64,000 nucleotides of DNA. Origin: Exophiala sp. HKRS030. Its lineage: Eukaryota; Ascomycota; Eurotiomycetes; Chaetothyriales; Herpotrichiellaceae. Shown here piece by piece: positions 11,943 to 24,920 of the stretch (positions within the stretch are counted from its first letter, which is position 1; every line of letters begins with the position of its first letter). A program made the position numbers and the translations under genes. The notes beneath the pieces were generated by a model, which had not been told where the DNA came from, made no database searches, and worked only from the letters and a program-made list of their open reading frames with translations. Where the stretch lies: the NCBI GenBank assembly GCA_023897205.1, contig JAHWDD010000002.1:1-64000 (forward strand), written 5' to 3'.

Positions 11943-13745
11943 GCGTACGGTGTATACCTTGATTGGTACAAGCTCTTCCTCCCACAGCCGGTCAAACTTC
12001 ACCTTACCATTTTGCATGCCCTGGCCAATTTTTCCATCACTACGCTTCACAGATCCGACCTCTCCTTCGGCTATTTGTCAAGTCGCTCTCATGCATGTGG
12101 GAGCAGGCTACATTGCCCGCCTCGAGATTGACTCCCGAGCGTTTGCAAAGGATTTTGCCCCAGTGTTCCTCTCTGCAATACGAAATGCCAAACATACTTC
12201 ACCCATTCGATCAGATATATAGCGGCTCGGTTGGCTAGCGATGGTGGGAAGCCTGTATAGAATCCGTCTCCCCAGAGTCCGACGTTAATCGAAGAAGACA
12301 CGGGCTTGGCTGCAGGCGATGGTAGCGAGGTGAGGACTGCTTATACTTCTTCATAACGCTGTTTTCAACTCTTTGTCATTTCAGAATGCTTCCCATGAGG
12401 CTTACCTGAGCCCAATGCCCGTTAGTGACCGAGTCCCAATATCAACGACAACGACTTCGAGATATATAGCACCCTGGTCCCTGCCGTCAGACTCGGCACC
12501 AATCTCACCAATTCGCCGTTCTGAGATTTTGCAGGACCAGCATCCCTGCCATTCGCCAAGCCCATTTGAGTCTTTCACCACAATGTAAATTGCCTCTCCG
12601 AGCATATGGTCTTAGGGTCCAAAACGTCGGTATCCTCGCCACATACCCTAAGGAGAGGCCGGTGCCGCTGTTACCCTCCCTCCCTCCTCCTTTGTCGGCC
12701 TGTCGTCTCGCCCGGCGTGCTATAGTTATGGCCACCTCTCCCTCAGACGTCCCCGAGGTGGGCGTCCCTCTCCAGTCCTTCGTCACAGGGACACTCTTCA
12801 CGGCGCCCACTCTTGCTCTTTCTTTAGCCGGCTACAAAAGATGAGCGACAAACCTGTTGAACCCGCGCTTGACTTCTCCTGGTACGTACGATTGCCCGGA
12901 AGCAGAGATTCAATCCCTGCAGTCTTCGGCTTGCAACAAGATTGGCGACAACGGAGGACGTGATTTACGACCATGGTGTGCGTGCTATGCGATGCCAGTG
13001 TGTACGACAGTATTGCGGCCTGGCCGATATTTGAAGTTTCTGAAAGTGTTGAACGTGACGAGTGACGGCCATGGCCAGCAGGGATAACACACATGGAAGA
13101 GACAGCGGGAAGATGAGGACGAAATGAAGAGGAGGCAGATAGAGAATCAAGGCAGGAAGAGTCATATTTATCCCTGTTGACGCTTTGAGAATGTCGTGGA
13201 TATCATAGACTGCCTGATCTTAAGCCCATGGTGTTGGGACTAAAGCTTAATGGCGAGCGGGATGAAAGAATCGACCCTGAAGCCGCAGGAATCGGAATAA
13301 TCTCAACTTAGCTAGGGGGAATGAAACCAGGCACGATCTCTAGAGACAAGACTCTTCTCTTGGTCTCCGCTTTGAAGATACAGGACTGGTGATAAGTTGC
13401 AAAGGTTTAGGAGTTGTTACCGGTAGCGCGACGACAAACACAAGGCCATCAAAGTGACGCTAGAGTCACCTACGCTACATATTTGACATAAGTGGGACTG
13501 TTTCTCTGATGTGCCGGAGTGACTTTCTGTCCATGTCCTTGTCATATTCTCTGTCACTTTCTAGATGTCCACTCGTATAAAGAAAGTCACTCCCAGACTG
13601 TCTGTGATCCTTCATAGGACCATTCCTGGCCGGCCACTACCCGACACATATTGCGGGTGACTCCTCTGCAATATCGTACAATATATACAACATCAGCAGT
13701 GATACCTTTCCTAGACGCGAGGCTCGACATTTGCTCAGCCCTACA
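11943..13745. other. Intergenic region, no supported gene
   Basis: Of balanced composition. Frames of 60-100 codons overlap on both strands (for example 12566-12844 plus, 12505-12810 minus) and have no recognised motif. The plus-strand TPR frame (13775) is already open from about 13602, so an N-terminal exon of that gene may lie here. Confidence 0.4.
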
Positions 13746-13774
13746 CTCGGGAAGGCTCGGGAAGGCTCGGGAAG
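13746..13774 (+). repeat. 10-bp tandem repeat (CTCGGGAAGG) before TPR frame
   Basis: Three consecutive copies of CTCGGGAAGG, the last 9 nt long, end directly at the ATG of the TPR frame. The reading frame is open through the repeat, so it could be coding or leader sequence. Confidence 0.8.
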
Positions 13775-14380
13775 ATGGATGAGAGGAAGCTCGCCCTTGG
13801 CTGTCCTAACGCCTTGAGGTCGATGCACGAATTGGCGATTGAGTACAACGATATTGGTCGGCATACGGAAGCCGTTGGACTGATGGAGAAGTTGGTAAAA
13901 GCGCACCAAATGAAACTCGGACACAACCATCCTGTTACATTGATGTCGATGCACGAGCTGGCGGTGGATTACAAAGATGCCGGGCGACATGAGGAGGCAC
14001 TGTATCTCATGGAGCATGTGGTGAGACAGCGCAAGCGGATTCTTGGAGACGACCATCGCGAGACGCTGGAGTCCATGCACGAACTTGCGATGCTCTTCGG
14101 TGGAAGTGGGCGACGCGGAATGGCACTACAGCTACTAAAAAAGGTGGTGAGGATCCGACGACAAACTCTTGGAGACGATGACCCGGAGACGATAGAGTCA
14201 ATATACGAGCTAGCAATCGAATACAGCGAGAACAGACAATACACGGAAGCGTTTTTACTCATGCATAAGGTCGTGAGACTACGCAGGAGAGTATTAGGAG
14301 AAGACGACCTTGAGACCTTGGAGTCGATCCACAAGCTTGCGATATGTGCCCAATCCTTTGGAAAGCGATGTAACCTATGA
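13775..14380 (+). CDS. TPR (kinesin-light-chain type) repeat protein fragment
   Basis: The 201-residue frame consists of about 4.6 repeats of 42 residues. Each contains a MHELA-like helix, a G-R-xxEA turn, a VVRxRR-like helix and an LGxDxPETL linker (for example SMHELAVDYKDAGRHEEAL, ESIYELAIEYSENRQYTEAF). This is the TPR_10/TPR_12 repeat of protein-interaction superhelices, frequent at the C-termini of fungal NLR-like NB-ARC/NACHT proteins. No NTPase or effector domain is readable upstream in the same frame. It is either the terminal exon of a truncated NLR-like gene or a stand-alone TPR gene. Unlike the TPR remnant at 2.9-3.2 kb, it has no internal stops. Confidence 0.6.
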   Translation: MDERKLALGCPNALRSMHELAIEYNDIGRHTEAVGLMEKLVKAHQMKLGHNHPVTLMSMHELAVDYKDAGRHEEALYLMEHVVRQRKRILGDDHRETLESMHELAMLFGGSGRRGMALQLLKKVVRIRRQTLGDDDPETIESIYELAIEYSENRQYTEAFLLMHKVVRLRRRVLGEDDLETLESIHKLAICAQSFGKRCNL

Positions 14381-15972
14381 AGCATAGGTCACCCGCACAT
14401 TAGATCTCTGTGCATGTGGTGCTGAGCGCAAAGCAGCGTTTCCCCGACCAGTGGGTTGCTACCGACGCCCACCGTTATGCACCAACGATAGAAAAGGTTC
14501 CGCACCCATGCGAGAATGCTCTGAGAGAAATCACGTACAGAAAATCTCTGACCAATTGAAAGAAGGCTTGTAGAGGAACATCCCATCCCCTTGAGCACCG
14601 TGGAGCAGTGTGACATAAGAATCTGTCAGCATTGTTTTTCTCTTTCCTTTTTGATGTCGATCATTATCCACAACGCCATCAACAAATGCAAAGTAGCAGC
14701 TTACTCACTCAGAACGGACACTCCTCTAGCGTAGCAGGCAAATGAAAACGGGAAGGAGACAGGCTAAGTGATTGTACAGTATTTACAGCTCCTGGAGATC
14801 GCCTTACGATAACGCGATCTCGAACCACTCTGGGCACATCCGCACTATCGGTAGCACTACCTTGTTTTAAAGCCTCCTGTAAACGGGCGCCCAGCCCTCT
14901 CGCCAAATTGGTGGTTGAGCTGATCACGGCGATCTTACGCAATCTTACGGGGTACCCCTGCAGTAACTACGTACATCCAACGCTAACGAACATGTCTTAC
15001 TTTCGCATTTGGACCGCAACAGGGATTTCAGGGATGAAGTAATCACGATAATACTTTTCGACGTACTGTTTGAGGCCACAGATACTACAATTGTTCCACT
15101 AAGCAAGGATTGCTTGGAAACACAGACAAAAAGATCCAATAAGCAACATTTGACGACGTCGATGACAGACCTGGCCTGACCTGGGCGGCAGGTATGATTT
15201 GTTTGGTTCGGACCGCCTTAAAAGATCTTTTCATAGACCTTACTAAACAGACTAATCTAATGAGGAGTATGGTGGTGTGGAGGCCCTCCTTATTGGTGTT
15301 GGGGTTTCCGGGAGTGCGGAACCGGTCCGCTAGCGGCTGCAACTTGACTAGGGGGCGGTACGAAAGATTATGGACTTAAACGTCCACTTAACGGTCGCCG
15401 ATCAAGCGAAAATTGCGGTGGATGGAGGGCTTTCCCGTGGTTAATCTCCACGGCCCGGACGTGCCGGGTGTAAGTTCCCGGCCAACAGCCCTCGTCCTTA
15501 GTTGAAATGGAAATATCTTAATTGAATGCCCGAGCACAGTACAGTCCCCCTAAGCACTTGATCATCGCCGATCGTACTAGTCACAGTCCTCGCGTTCTGA
15601 ACAGTTTTCGAGATCAAATGAATTAGAAGGCATTCACAACGAGGCTGAGAACCCATGTCACCAGGCAGAAAAGACCTGTGCAGTTTGACTCGAGCAAACA
15701 TTGGCGCGGAAAACCCTTGCACTTCAAGACTTCCCTAGCTTCTCGACCCAGGATCATTGCTCGCAGGTAGCTTTCAACAGCTTCTGGTTAATCAGTATCT
15801 TATACTGTAGCATTTCGTTACCTAGGAAAGTCTAAAGACATGAGTATGACCTTCACCTGCCTCCATGTATAAAGTCCTATTATTCACGCACATCTAGACA
15901 GCATAATAACCTCATCCGTGAAACTAATACATCTTATTTAACACATTATCATCTTATCAATTCGGTCCAGAG
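14381..15972. other. Intergenic region, no supported gene
   Basis: Open frames are all under 90 codons and unrecognised. A short GC-rich stretch occurs around 15350-15490. Nothing else was identified. Confidence 0.5.
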
Positions 15973-18708
15973 ATGCCAAAAGCTGACCAGCGAGTTAGAA
16001 CTTCCTACATCCCCTGTCGCCTAAGCAAGTTAAAGGTTATCTACTAACTCGTGCCACTCAAATTAGTGACGAAACTGACGGGATAGTAAGTGCTCTGGTG
16101 AAATTCCCTGTTCAATATGTCAGCGGAAGCGAAGTCAACCCATTTATCTTTATGACGCCGGATTATCTGGAAATAACGATAATAATGGAGTGAGTTTCCT
16201 ATATCCCTTAGCGACTGGACCGAATGGTTAACGTGATAGAGTGGTTTAACGCTCTTATTCGAACCAGACCAACCGCACGATTCTAATTGTTCTGTACCAT
16301 AAGATACGTTTGACCAGGCTTGACATGATAAGGTTAACGACAATCACAAGTCTTTTAAGCCACCACTTTCTTTCTATGGGGATTTATCGCTAATACAGGC
16401 TATTGATGTGGTATGTTTTCTCACATATACCTTGATGAAAACTTACCGGTGAATGGTAGTTTAAGACCCTTAGATCCTCTAGATCGGACGTAGCTAACGT
16501 CATTACCTCCATTGATATCATTAGAAGCTTTAGTATGTGCAGAGGATACGGTGATAACCTTCTCATACCAGAACAGATCCGTCCCGAGCAGTCAAACCAC
16601 GTAGTAGGAGCACGCTTACGTATCTCTACAGACCTAGAAAATCAGCCTTTAAAACCTCTTCGCCACATATATATAAAGCTTATGTCTATGATACGGCTTT
16701 TCAAGGAGGGCAAAGTTATAAAGGCATAGACAGGACTGCCCAGCTTAATTTGCATAGCTAAACTGATTGGTTATCAGGCCGTCATTATTCTCCTCACAAT
16801 ATCTGTTACTAACAATGCCCAGTAAATCAATACAATGCCACTAACGAATTAGTTAAGTTTCCACGGCGTATGTGATGACTTCTCAAAGACTTCGACGCTC
16901 GAGTCAGCTTAATACTAGGCCAGTCACTTCGACGCATAGCTCTCCAGAAAGAGATACTGCGGCCGTTACTTAAGAGTCTACCAGACAAGGAAAAGACGTT
17001 CCGCCAAAACATCCAGGAATTTTCGTCGTTAGTGCTAAAGGCTATAGAACTTATTAACTCGAAGAAAACACTTGCCCACAACGTATATGCGCAGACTCTA
17101 AAAGGGTATTTATTGCGGCTTCATGAATATCAAGCTTAACTCTCTCTACTATAACAGGAGTCTTATATAACGAATTTCTTTAGGATTACTATTACTAATC
17201 ATCAGATTAAGGTTTAACTATTAGAGATTGCCATTCGCTGTGCTTTAATTCGATATTTCTCAGTTACCCTAACCATTAGAGATAAAAAAGCCGCCAAAGA
17301 AAGAAGGTTTCGTTCTTTTCACGACAATAAAACGAAGAACATGGTTAACAATCTACTCCAGTTAGCGCGAATAGTTTCTGACACCTTTACTTACATACAT
17401 AATATTGACTTAAGCATTGCTGTCTCATCCTGGCCACGATACTTCGGGATGTACTGCGCAGCGGTCATGCTAGCTATGTCTCTATTGCGACGGGAGACTG
17501 TGTTAGACAAAGATATGTTTCGCGTGGAATGAGCACTTATTATCTTTCAATGTTATTCTGCGAGTCCTTCGCAATCTAATATGGCGCCCTCGGCGATTAC
17601 AACCTTAAGTGAACTGCTAGGATATATTAGATTACTAGTGTTAGCGCAGGATAAAAGTATTTAGACAATACCTCGTAACGAAGGAACTATATCGTTAATG
17701 CTAAGAGATAATTTACCTCCGGTCCTATCGGAGTCATAAGATAGAAGGGTAGCGATATATGCGGATACGAAGTGAAGAGAATAATTCAGCCTCAAACATA
17801 AAATAATATCAGTTCACCATAATGATAAGTATAGAGAAAGAATCAAGAGGAATTAGCGACATAAAAAAAGAATTCTAACAGTATAAGAACCCATGATAGC
17901 TACTGTATTAAGCTTATAGGATATTACTAAGCCTTAATTAACTCTACTAACGAATACAGATGGCAAACTAACGGTAGCGATATCGAATTATAAACTATTG
18001 ATGCAGAACAGCGCGGCTTAGCTCTTATACCCAAACAGCGCTATTACCTCGTTCTACCCAGGGGGTCAGATTAACTATGTACTAATGATTTATTCGCGTG
18101 CCGTCCAAATTAACTCCGCGCAACCCCTAAACCCCTATCCGTTTACACGCCCACCAGTGTGGATTAAAGGACTAGGATAGACAGAGCTATGGCAGCCGCA
18201 GAATGCGCTCATACCAGGAGAATCGCCATTTATCTCAAATGAGCAAGGAAACCCGCAAATCTTAATATCTAACCAAATTTATACAGGCATTGACAACTTT
18301 ATCCCAATGACATTTTGTTTTCCCATAGTGTCAGAAGGCTCACCACCTCAAAATGGGGCTGTTTCCGCAATCGGAGGCTTCTCACACGGCTGGTATGGTC
18401 GCTGATATCACCTAGCACCAGGACACTTCATAGCTCTCCAATGAGCCATAGTACCGACGCTAAGCACTAGAGCAGACACACTAGTGGTGGTCGGAACCAA
18501 TTCAGAACACTTATGTTTTCCTTGGACAGTGAGTCGCCATGAGTTTGGCGGAGATCGTCTTGGTGAGCCATTTTGCGAGAAAGACCCCCATAATTTCGAC
18601 AAACGAACAAGTGTAACTCGAGCGTTTCCTGCGATGATCACTCTTTCGCAAAAAACAAAAAAACAGAAAAAAACGAATAAGAGAGAGTGGGTTAGAGAAC
18701 GAATCTAG
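15973..18708 (+). pseudogene. Unidentified decayed long gene (about 900 codons; capsid-like speculation)
   Basis: A protein-like frame can be followed from an ATG at 15973 to a stop at 18706. It changes frame several times between 16030 and 16860, then stays in one frame from about 16861 to 18705 (615 codons) with about 17 internal stops. The stops are of TAA/TGA/TAG types obtainable from CAA/CAG/CGA/TGG by C-to-T/G-to-A changes. Longest open stretches are 17218-17529, 16879-17136 and 18181-18402. The C-terminal third is rich in Pro, Gly, Asn and aromatics (GGQINYVLMIYSRAVQIN; GAVSAIGGFSHGWYG). It ends in a Lys-rich tail near an A-rich run (18647-18680). I do not recognise the family. Length, composition and basic tail would suit an endogenised mycoviral coat protein. 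A host gene or a mobile-element ORF remains possible. Confidence 0.5.
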
Positions 18709-20399
18709 CCGGCGATGCGATACTCTTTTTTTATTTGGCCAAAGTACGTTGAATGGGCTGAAGGCGCTGAATGGGCCGTCACTAGATCGATAGTCTCGGA
18801 TGTACGGTTACTAAAGCTGGCGTTGGTAGGTGGTTGTTTGCTCTCTGTTGGCATCGAGACAGTATTAGGGTGGAACAGATCGAAGCGAGCGAGATCGAAT
18901 CGTGGGCGGCTGCCCGTACTCGTATCAACAAGCAATGCGCTATGGAAGTGTCTAGCAAGCACTGTATAGCTACTACCTGCCTTCTGCTTATACAGTACAG
19001 CATTACTACAAGAGAAATACTAGTAGACCTAGTGCGTACTGTATCTATCCCCTTATCGCTCCGGGCTCGAAGCCCAAGTCGTGCCAAGACTTCTCGATTA
19101 TGCCTGAAAAGTTCCGAGTCGGACGACGAGGTCATACCGAGACCATCATTCCAACCAGGATGTGCTATGCGCTATCTGCTCTGCCCGAAGCAAATCGGTA
19201 ATGAATCATCTCGCACAGGACGAAAATCTCCGTGAAGAGGCCCAGTCCAATCTTGGAGATCGTAGGCTCAGCCGCAGGCGAGACCATTGCCAGACACAGT
19301 AGGGATCCGCTACTTAGTCTGGAGTTCTCCCTCTCCGTCACATACGCCCCAGAGCCGAGCCTTGCCATTCTCTGTCGATGACATTTCTGCGATAGTGCTG
19401 CATGGATCTTGTTCGGTACCAATTGACGTTCGTCCGTCAGACATATTGTGCACAGCTTTCGAGAATGATACACATGGCGGTGAAGGCGAGCAAAGATAAT
19501 GATTAAAGTCATTGGCGTCTTCTACTGATAGGAATGGAAATTCAGGGAAAGATTCAACGCCTATCGTCTCACCAGCACCAGCACTAGGGATAGGAAAATT
19601 GGTGAAAGAGACGGCTGAAGAAAACCCGGGAGAGATTTAAGAAAACAAGTAATCATCACGAGCGTTCATCCGCCAAAGTTACTCACGGGGAATCCTTCTC
19701 AAGTTGTGCTGAAACTCCGCTTCATTGAGAGGATATGTGGCTAAACACTCTGCCAGTAGGGGAATAGAGTGTTCACAACAGTGTTCGACCAGAGGGTCAG
19801 GTGAGTTAAGAATTAACAGCACTCAAGGGGAAATTGTTGGACCCGTGGCGGAAACCTTCCTTCGTAAACCGACATAGGTAGATGACGAGCTTCTCGGTTG
19901 CACCGATGATGAGACACACCCCAGAGTAAATCCTAAAGGATTGTGTTCGTCGGAAACATCTCACTTGCTAGTTACCTGGTCTTTAGAACTGACAGATTCA
20001 TCCTGGTTAGGCTAATCGCTCAGACTCACACTGGCAGCTTTACGGGCTCGTTGTCGGGATCGTATTTGGCTCAGACAATAGTCATCGACAGGAGATTACT
20101 GGCGAGGCTGGGGAGGGTCTTAAATGCAACGGGGTCTTCCTCTCAGTCTCCTTCTCGGTTTCCCAGTAGACTATACTTTCCCTCGCTTCTTAGACAGAGG
20201 CTTCTCCGGTAACAACATCACTATCTTTCTCTGGGTACGCCGGGTTAAGATATGTTCTTTGGTAATCAAGGGATAACGATATCCCTATTCTTCTCTAGTC
20301 CACTAATCAGCTGGTAGGGGCGGAATCTCAACAGTAATTTTGATCTACCGCTAGCTGCCTACTATCTCCGAGAGCTTAAGAGACTTCGCCTTCTTACTA
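18709..20399. other. Intergenic region, no supported gene
   Basis: Of balanced composition, with small overlapping frames on both strands (largest 133 codons at 18834-19235) and no recognised domain. Confidence 0.45.
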
Positions 20400-22817
20400 G
20401 TAAAAGCTGAAGAGAAGTCTGAGATCTATCTTTTCTTTCCTTCTACTTAAGTAGATTGGAGGGGGACTATAATAGCGTTAAGTATTTATAGCTTTATATT
20501 ATTACCTTTTACTTAAGGTAGTATTTTGTGGTATAAGCCGCGAGAGAAAATATTATCTCAGTAATTTAATCCTACTTTTGAATAATTATGGAGTGTATAT
20601 ATGTCTTTAGGCACGATCATGATCTTAGAATGTCGCGTTATCTATAGAGGAGAACTATTATTGTCATGATCTACTATGAATACTCCTAATGGATCTTCCT
20701 TATGGGAGTCATGTCCTTTAAGTTACCTTACCTCTATCACCTCTAAGGGTAAGTCTCCATTACGTAAAGTTTTTCACTCGTAGGTTAATTCTTAAGTGGG
20801 TTAGCCCTTAAGCTATTGCTTTATAGAGGCTAAGGTTTAATGTATAAAACCATTATTTCCCTTCGGTCAGGTTATACTTTTCCTTTTAGAAATATACTAA
20901 TATATTTACTTCTTCTATCCTTCTTTATGAGTTAATTTATCTCGTTTTACCTACTCTCTTTCTATAATAGAGAAAGAAATCTAGTGAATATCTATAAGGT
21001 GTTTAAAGAGCTCCTCCTAAGTTACCTTTACTATAAGATCTATATAGTGTGAATAGGAATAAGCCTATCACCCACGCTCACAGAGACTTATATAATAATA
21101 AACATGTATTTTCCACTCGCTCGCGTTCGTGTACTGCCGAAACCAGGCGTTAGGGGCGATATCCTTATTATTAAGGTATTCTAGGTAAAATCTCAGTTAT
21201 AGAAGGGTATAGCAAAATTATATAATGTTATATTTTAGCGGTAAAGGACCTAGTTCCTTACTAAGCTAGAGACATTTAGTCACATAATGCTTTTAAGAGG
21301 CTAAACTATAGAACTACCTAGAGCATAAAAAACAGAATTCTTAAAATTACCCGATTTTCTTAGCCACTACCTTTTAGTATTAATATATATATAATCACTA
21401 TATAAATAGGTTAGACTTACTATATAAAAGTTAGTAGTATTCACTAGTTATAATAATAATAAACTAGCCGCGTACTTAATTCATTATTAATAATAAGTAT
21501 TATATATATTAAGAGAGCTATTAAGCTTTAAGTAGTAAGTTTATAACTTCTTTACCTAAAGTAGTTAAATTAAGTTATTTATAATTATTATTCTAATCTA
21601 GTTATAAAGACTTCCTTCCTTAAATAAATTCTTAACTAGTTAATCCCTTTTAGGTATTAACTTCCTTATATAAATATAGTCTAACTTATATAGAAAATCA
21701 TTAAATATTATAAACTCTATAGGTAGATAAGTCTATTAATTCCTTAAAGTCTAGTTATGCGTTTAGCGTTTCTAATTATAGAGTCTTTATTATATTTTTA
21801 TGTTATATTCACATTTATTCATGGGCAGACCTATCTTTTAGTTAGCTACAGCCATTCTAAACTCTTCTTTAAGTTACTACCTTTAATATTTAGGTAAAGT
21901 TAGTTAATGATTATAGTTTTAATATAAAGAGTACCCGCGAAAGAGCTTATAAAGCCATTAGTTTTAATGGTTAAGTTCGAAAAAGGTGGCCTAGCTATTA
22001 ACTATGCTAATTATGGATTAGTACGCTATCGCGTAAATACCTTAATTATAGTAAGCGCCGAATCGCATACATTCATTAATAGAATATCTATAATCTAATT
22101 GGTTAGCGCCTATATTTTAGCTATACACTAGTAATATTCGCACTTACTATTCACTTTAAATAGAGTCTCTTAATAAGATATAAGAAATATAAGGCTTTCG
22201 CGAAAGCCTATTTAGTAACTCATATCTAGAAGCGCGTGATTAGTTAGAGATATAAAGGTTAAACTTTTATTAACTAAACTATCCGCATAATACCGTGAGA
22301 AAATAGGCATGTCTAGATAGTAATCCTTATAGTCTAGAGAAAGATAGGCCTACTCACAGGGTTTTCTTATAAAGTAAATATTAGTCTATATCTTATAATG
22401 TTATAATGCTTTCACTAAGAGAACTCGCGCCATTATAAATAGAATAACATTATAGTAAAATAGCTAACTAACTAATTTATAGAGTATATATTCTAGTTTA
22501 GAGTTAGTTAGTATTCTAAAAAACTCTCTAAACCTAGAAATACTTTATTACTCTTAAGGTAGATTTTAAAGGCCTTTAACCTTATTTTACTAAAGATTAA
22601 ATATAATTTATAGTTAATTAGTTATCTAGACTTAATAAATTCTAATATTCTATATAAGGTAGTTAATATATCTTAGGATCTTATAAAGGTGTTTTCTTTA
22701 TATAGAAATAAAGATTCTTTTTAAACTCACTAGCGTAAGTAAATATTTTATAGTGAAGAAGTTAAAGATAGTGTAATCTCTATTAATATAGCTTATAGTA
22801 ATAATTATATTAGTTAT

Positions 22818-23123
22818 TATTAACTATATTAACTATTCTAAGTTAAAAGTGTTAACTAGTTAACCCGCGTAAGGCTGAGCACACTGCGTAAGGCTAAGTA
22901 TAGTAAGACTATTAATTTATAATTAATAGTTTATTCTGTTCTAAAGCCTTCTATATTAACTCTTCTTTACGTCTATATAAGGAGGTCTTTACCTCTCTTT
23001 ATAAGCTTTCACTTCTTAAGCTCTTTAAGTCCTTATTTAGCTATCACTTAGCTAGTCACTTATTAATAAAGGCCTATTACGCTATACTCTTCCTTATTAT
23101 GATATAACTTAATTCTCTTAATA
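22818..23123 (+). repeat. Solo LTR copy 1 (306 bp) with GTTAT target duplication
   Basis: It starts TATTAAC (TGTTAAC in copy 2) and ends TTAATA. Termini of copy 2 plus one C-to-T give the inverted pair TGTTAA/TTAACA. Perfect 5-bp duplications GTTAT lie immediately outside both ends (22813-22817 and 23124-23128). Flanking duplications on both sides of a single LTR identify a solo LTR left by LTR-LTR recombination. Orientation is arbitrary. Confidence 0.85.
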
Positions 23124-24190
23124 GTTATTCTACTATAGCTAATAAGAAATAACCTTAAAGTTAAGAAGGGTATAGTTTTTAGTTAGTTTTCTCTCTCTAA
23201 ATAGATTTAAAACATTATTATTACCTCTATTAATAAGCTATAAACTTCATTAAAATTAACTTACTTAATACCCTAGAAACCTTAATATATATTTAGAACT
23301 ATGTTATATAGGGGTTTTAAGAAATAGTTATCTATCTTTCACTACTAGGTAGTTATAAAGTTCTTTTATAATATCTTCGTAATTTAGTTTAAGATCTTAC
23401 ACTCCTAGTTTACTTAATCTTTATCTTTCCTTTCTCTTCTATAGAAGATAAGAAAGTTCTTCACTATCTTAGCCTATAAAGAGTTAGTGTATATTTTAGA
23501 AAGAGTTCTAAGTACTCTTAAATAAATCTATCTAAGTATTAAAGAAGATTATCTCTAACCTAAAGATATTAAGACAATATATATAGGTCTTATTTATGTA
23601 AGATAATCTTATAATTATTCGCTATATTATCCTTAACGGGTTTTAGAGTAAGAAAATTATTAGTTATCTATATAGCGTTTATAAATCCGCTAGAATCCTG
23701 TAGCTTCTTATGTTTTAAGTCTCGCGAAGTTAAAGAGATAGTTATATGACGTAAATTAAATCTATTTATTAGTCTTAAGGAAATAGAAGATTATTAGAGG
23801 TTACTAGGATAGGGACATAAGAAATCTAGGCTTCTTATAGAAGAGAGAACCAGCCTAGTATATTAATAATATACTATGTTCTCTCGGGTAGGGAAGAGAG
23901 AAAGGTAGGCGATATAAAACCATGACTTCGCGATCACGTCGGCACAGTAGGGGCCCAATGGTACTTAGGGTTTTTAGAAGTATAATAGTTACCCCCTTTA
24001 ACTCTGTCTCTCTATATACTGCACTGCACCGTAGATAGCGCCATTCTACCCTTTAGTCCCACGTTAACTCTCACATCATATATAGCCGCGGCAGATTAGC
24101 CCACGCTACTAGCAAGGGGGATAGAGCCTAGCGCACTCCGCTAACCTAGGTTAACCTATTAGGATGGCTAACACTCAGTGGTCGCGCGAT

Positions 24191-24230
24191 TAAGTCAAAG
24201 GTAAGTCAAAGGTAAGTTAAGAGTAAGTTA
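24191..24230 (+). repeat. 11-bp tandem repeat (TAAGTCAAAGG)
   Basis: Two exact copies of TAAGTCAAAGG (24191-24212), a diverged third (TAAGTTAAGAG) and a partial fourth (TAAGTTA) lie in tandem inside the AT-rich island. Confidence 0.75.
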
Positions 24231-24920
24231 CCCGTGAGTTAGATAAGGTCAAGGTACGCAGCGAATAAGCCATGAAGCGCGTTAACTATAAGGACAGTAT
24301 AATTAGAGAGAGTTAATAAGTAAGTAATAATACCGAAAGTAGTAATTAATGTCTAAAGAATCTAGGACAGAATACTAATTTATTTTTAAAATAACTCTTA
24401 AATAACTTACTTAATAAAGATAAAGAGAATAGCTACTTTACTAAATTATTTAGGGTAATCTTTAGGACCCTAAATAAAATATAGAATATTAATATCTTAA
24501 AATTATTAAATTATATCTTACTTAAGTGTGACTAGTGATATAATCACTACTATTATTAATAACTAGGGTAGAAATATAAGGAGTATAAATACTAAACTCT
24601 TATTATCACTAGTCACTAAAATAATAATGACCTTAAGAAATTATAAAGTAATTACTTTCATTATTTAACACTAAATATTAGACTAAAATTATGTGTTTAG
24701 ATTATAATATAGTCACTAAAGTGCGATTTAAATCTCTTTAGAACTCTAAATAAGATAGTGTTAAGCCTAACTATAGATTATAATCTTCTTTATAAATAAA
24801 ACACTAGTAGTGATAGGATTTTATATTAAGATAGACTAAGCTCTCTTACTAGTGAGAAATATATAAACTTTATTCTTAAATAATGTTCACTAAAGTTTAC
24901 TAGTTTATAAATATACTTAG

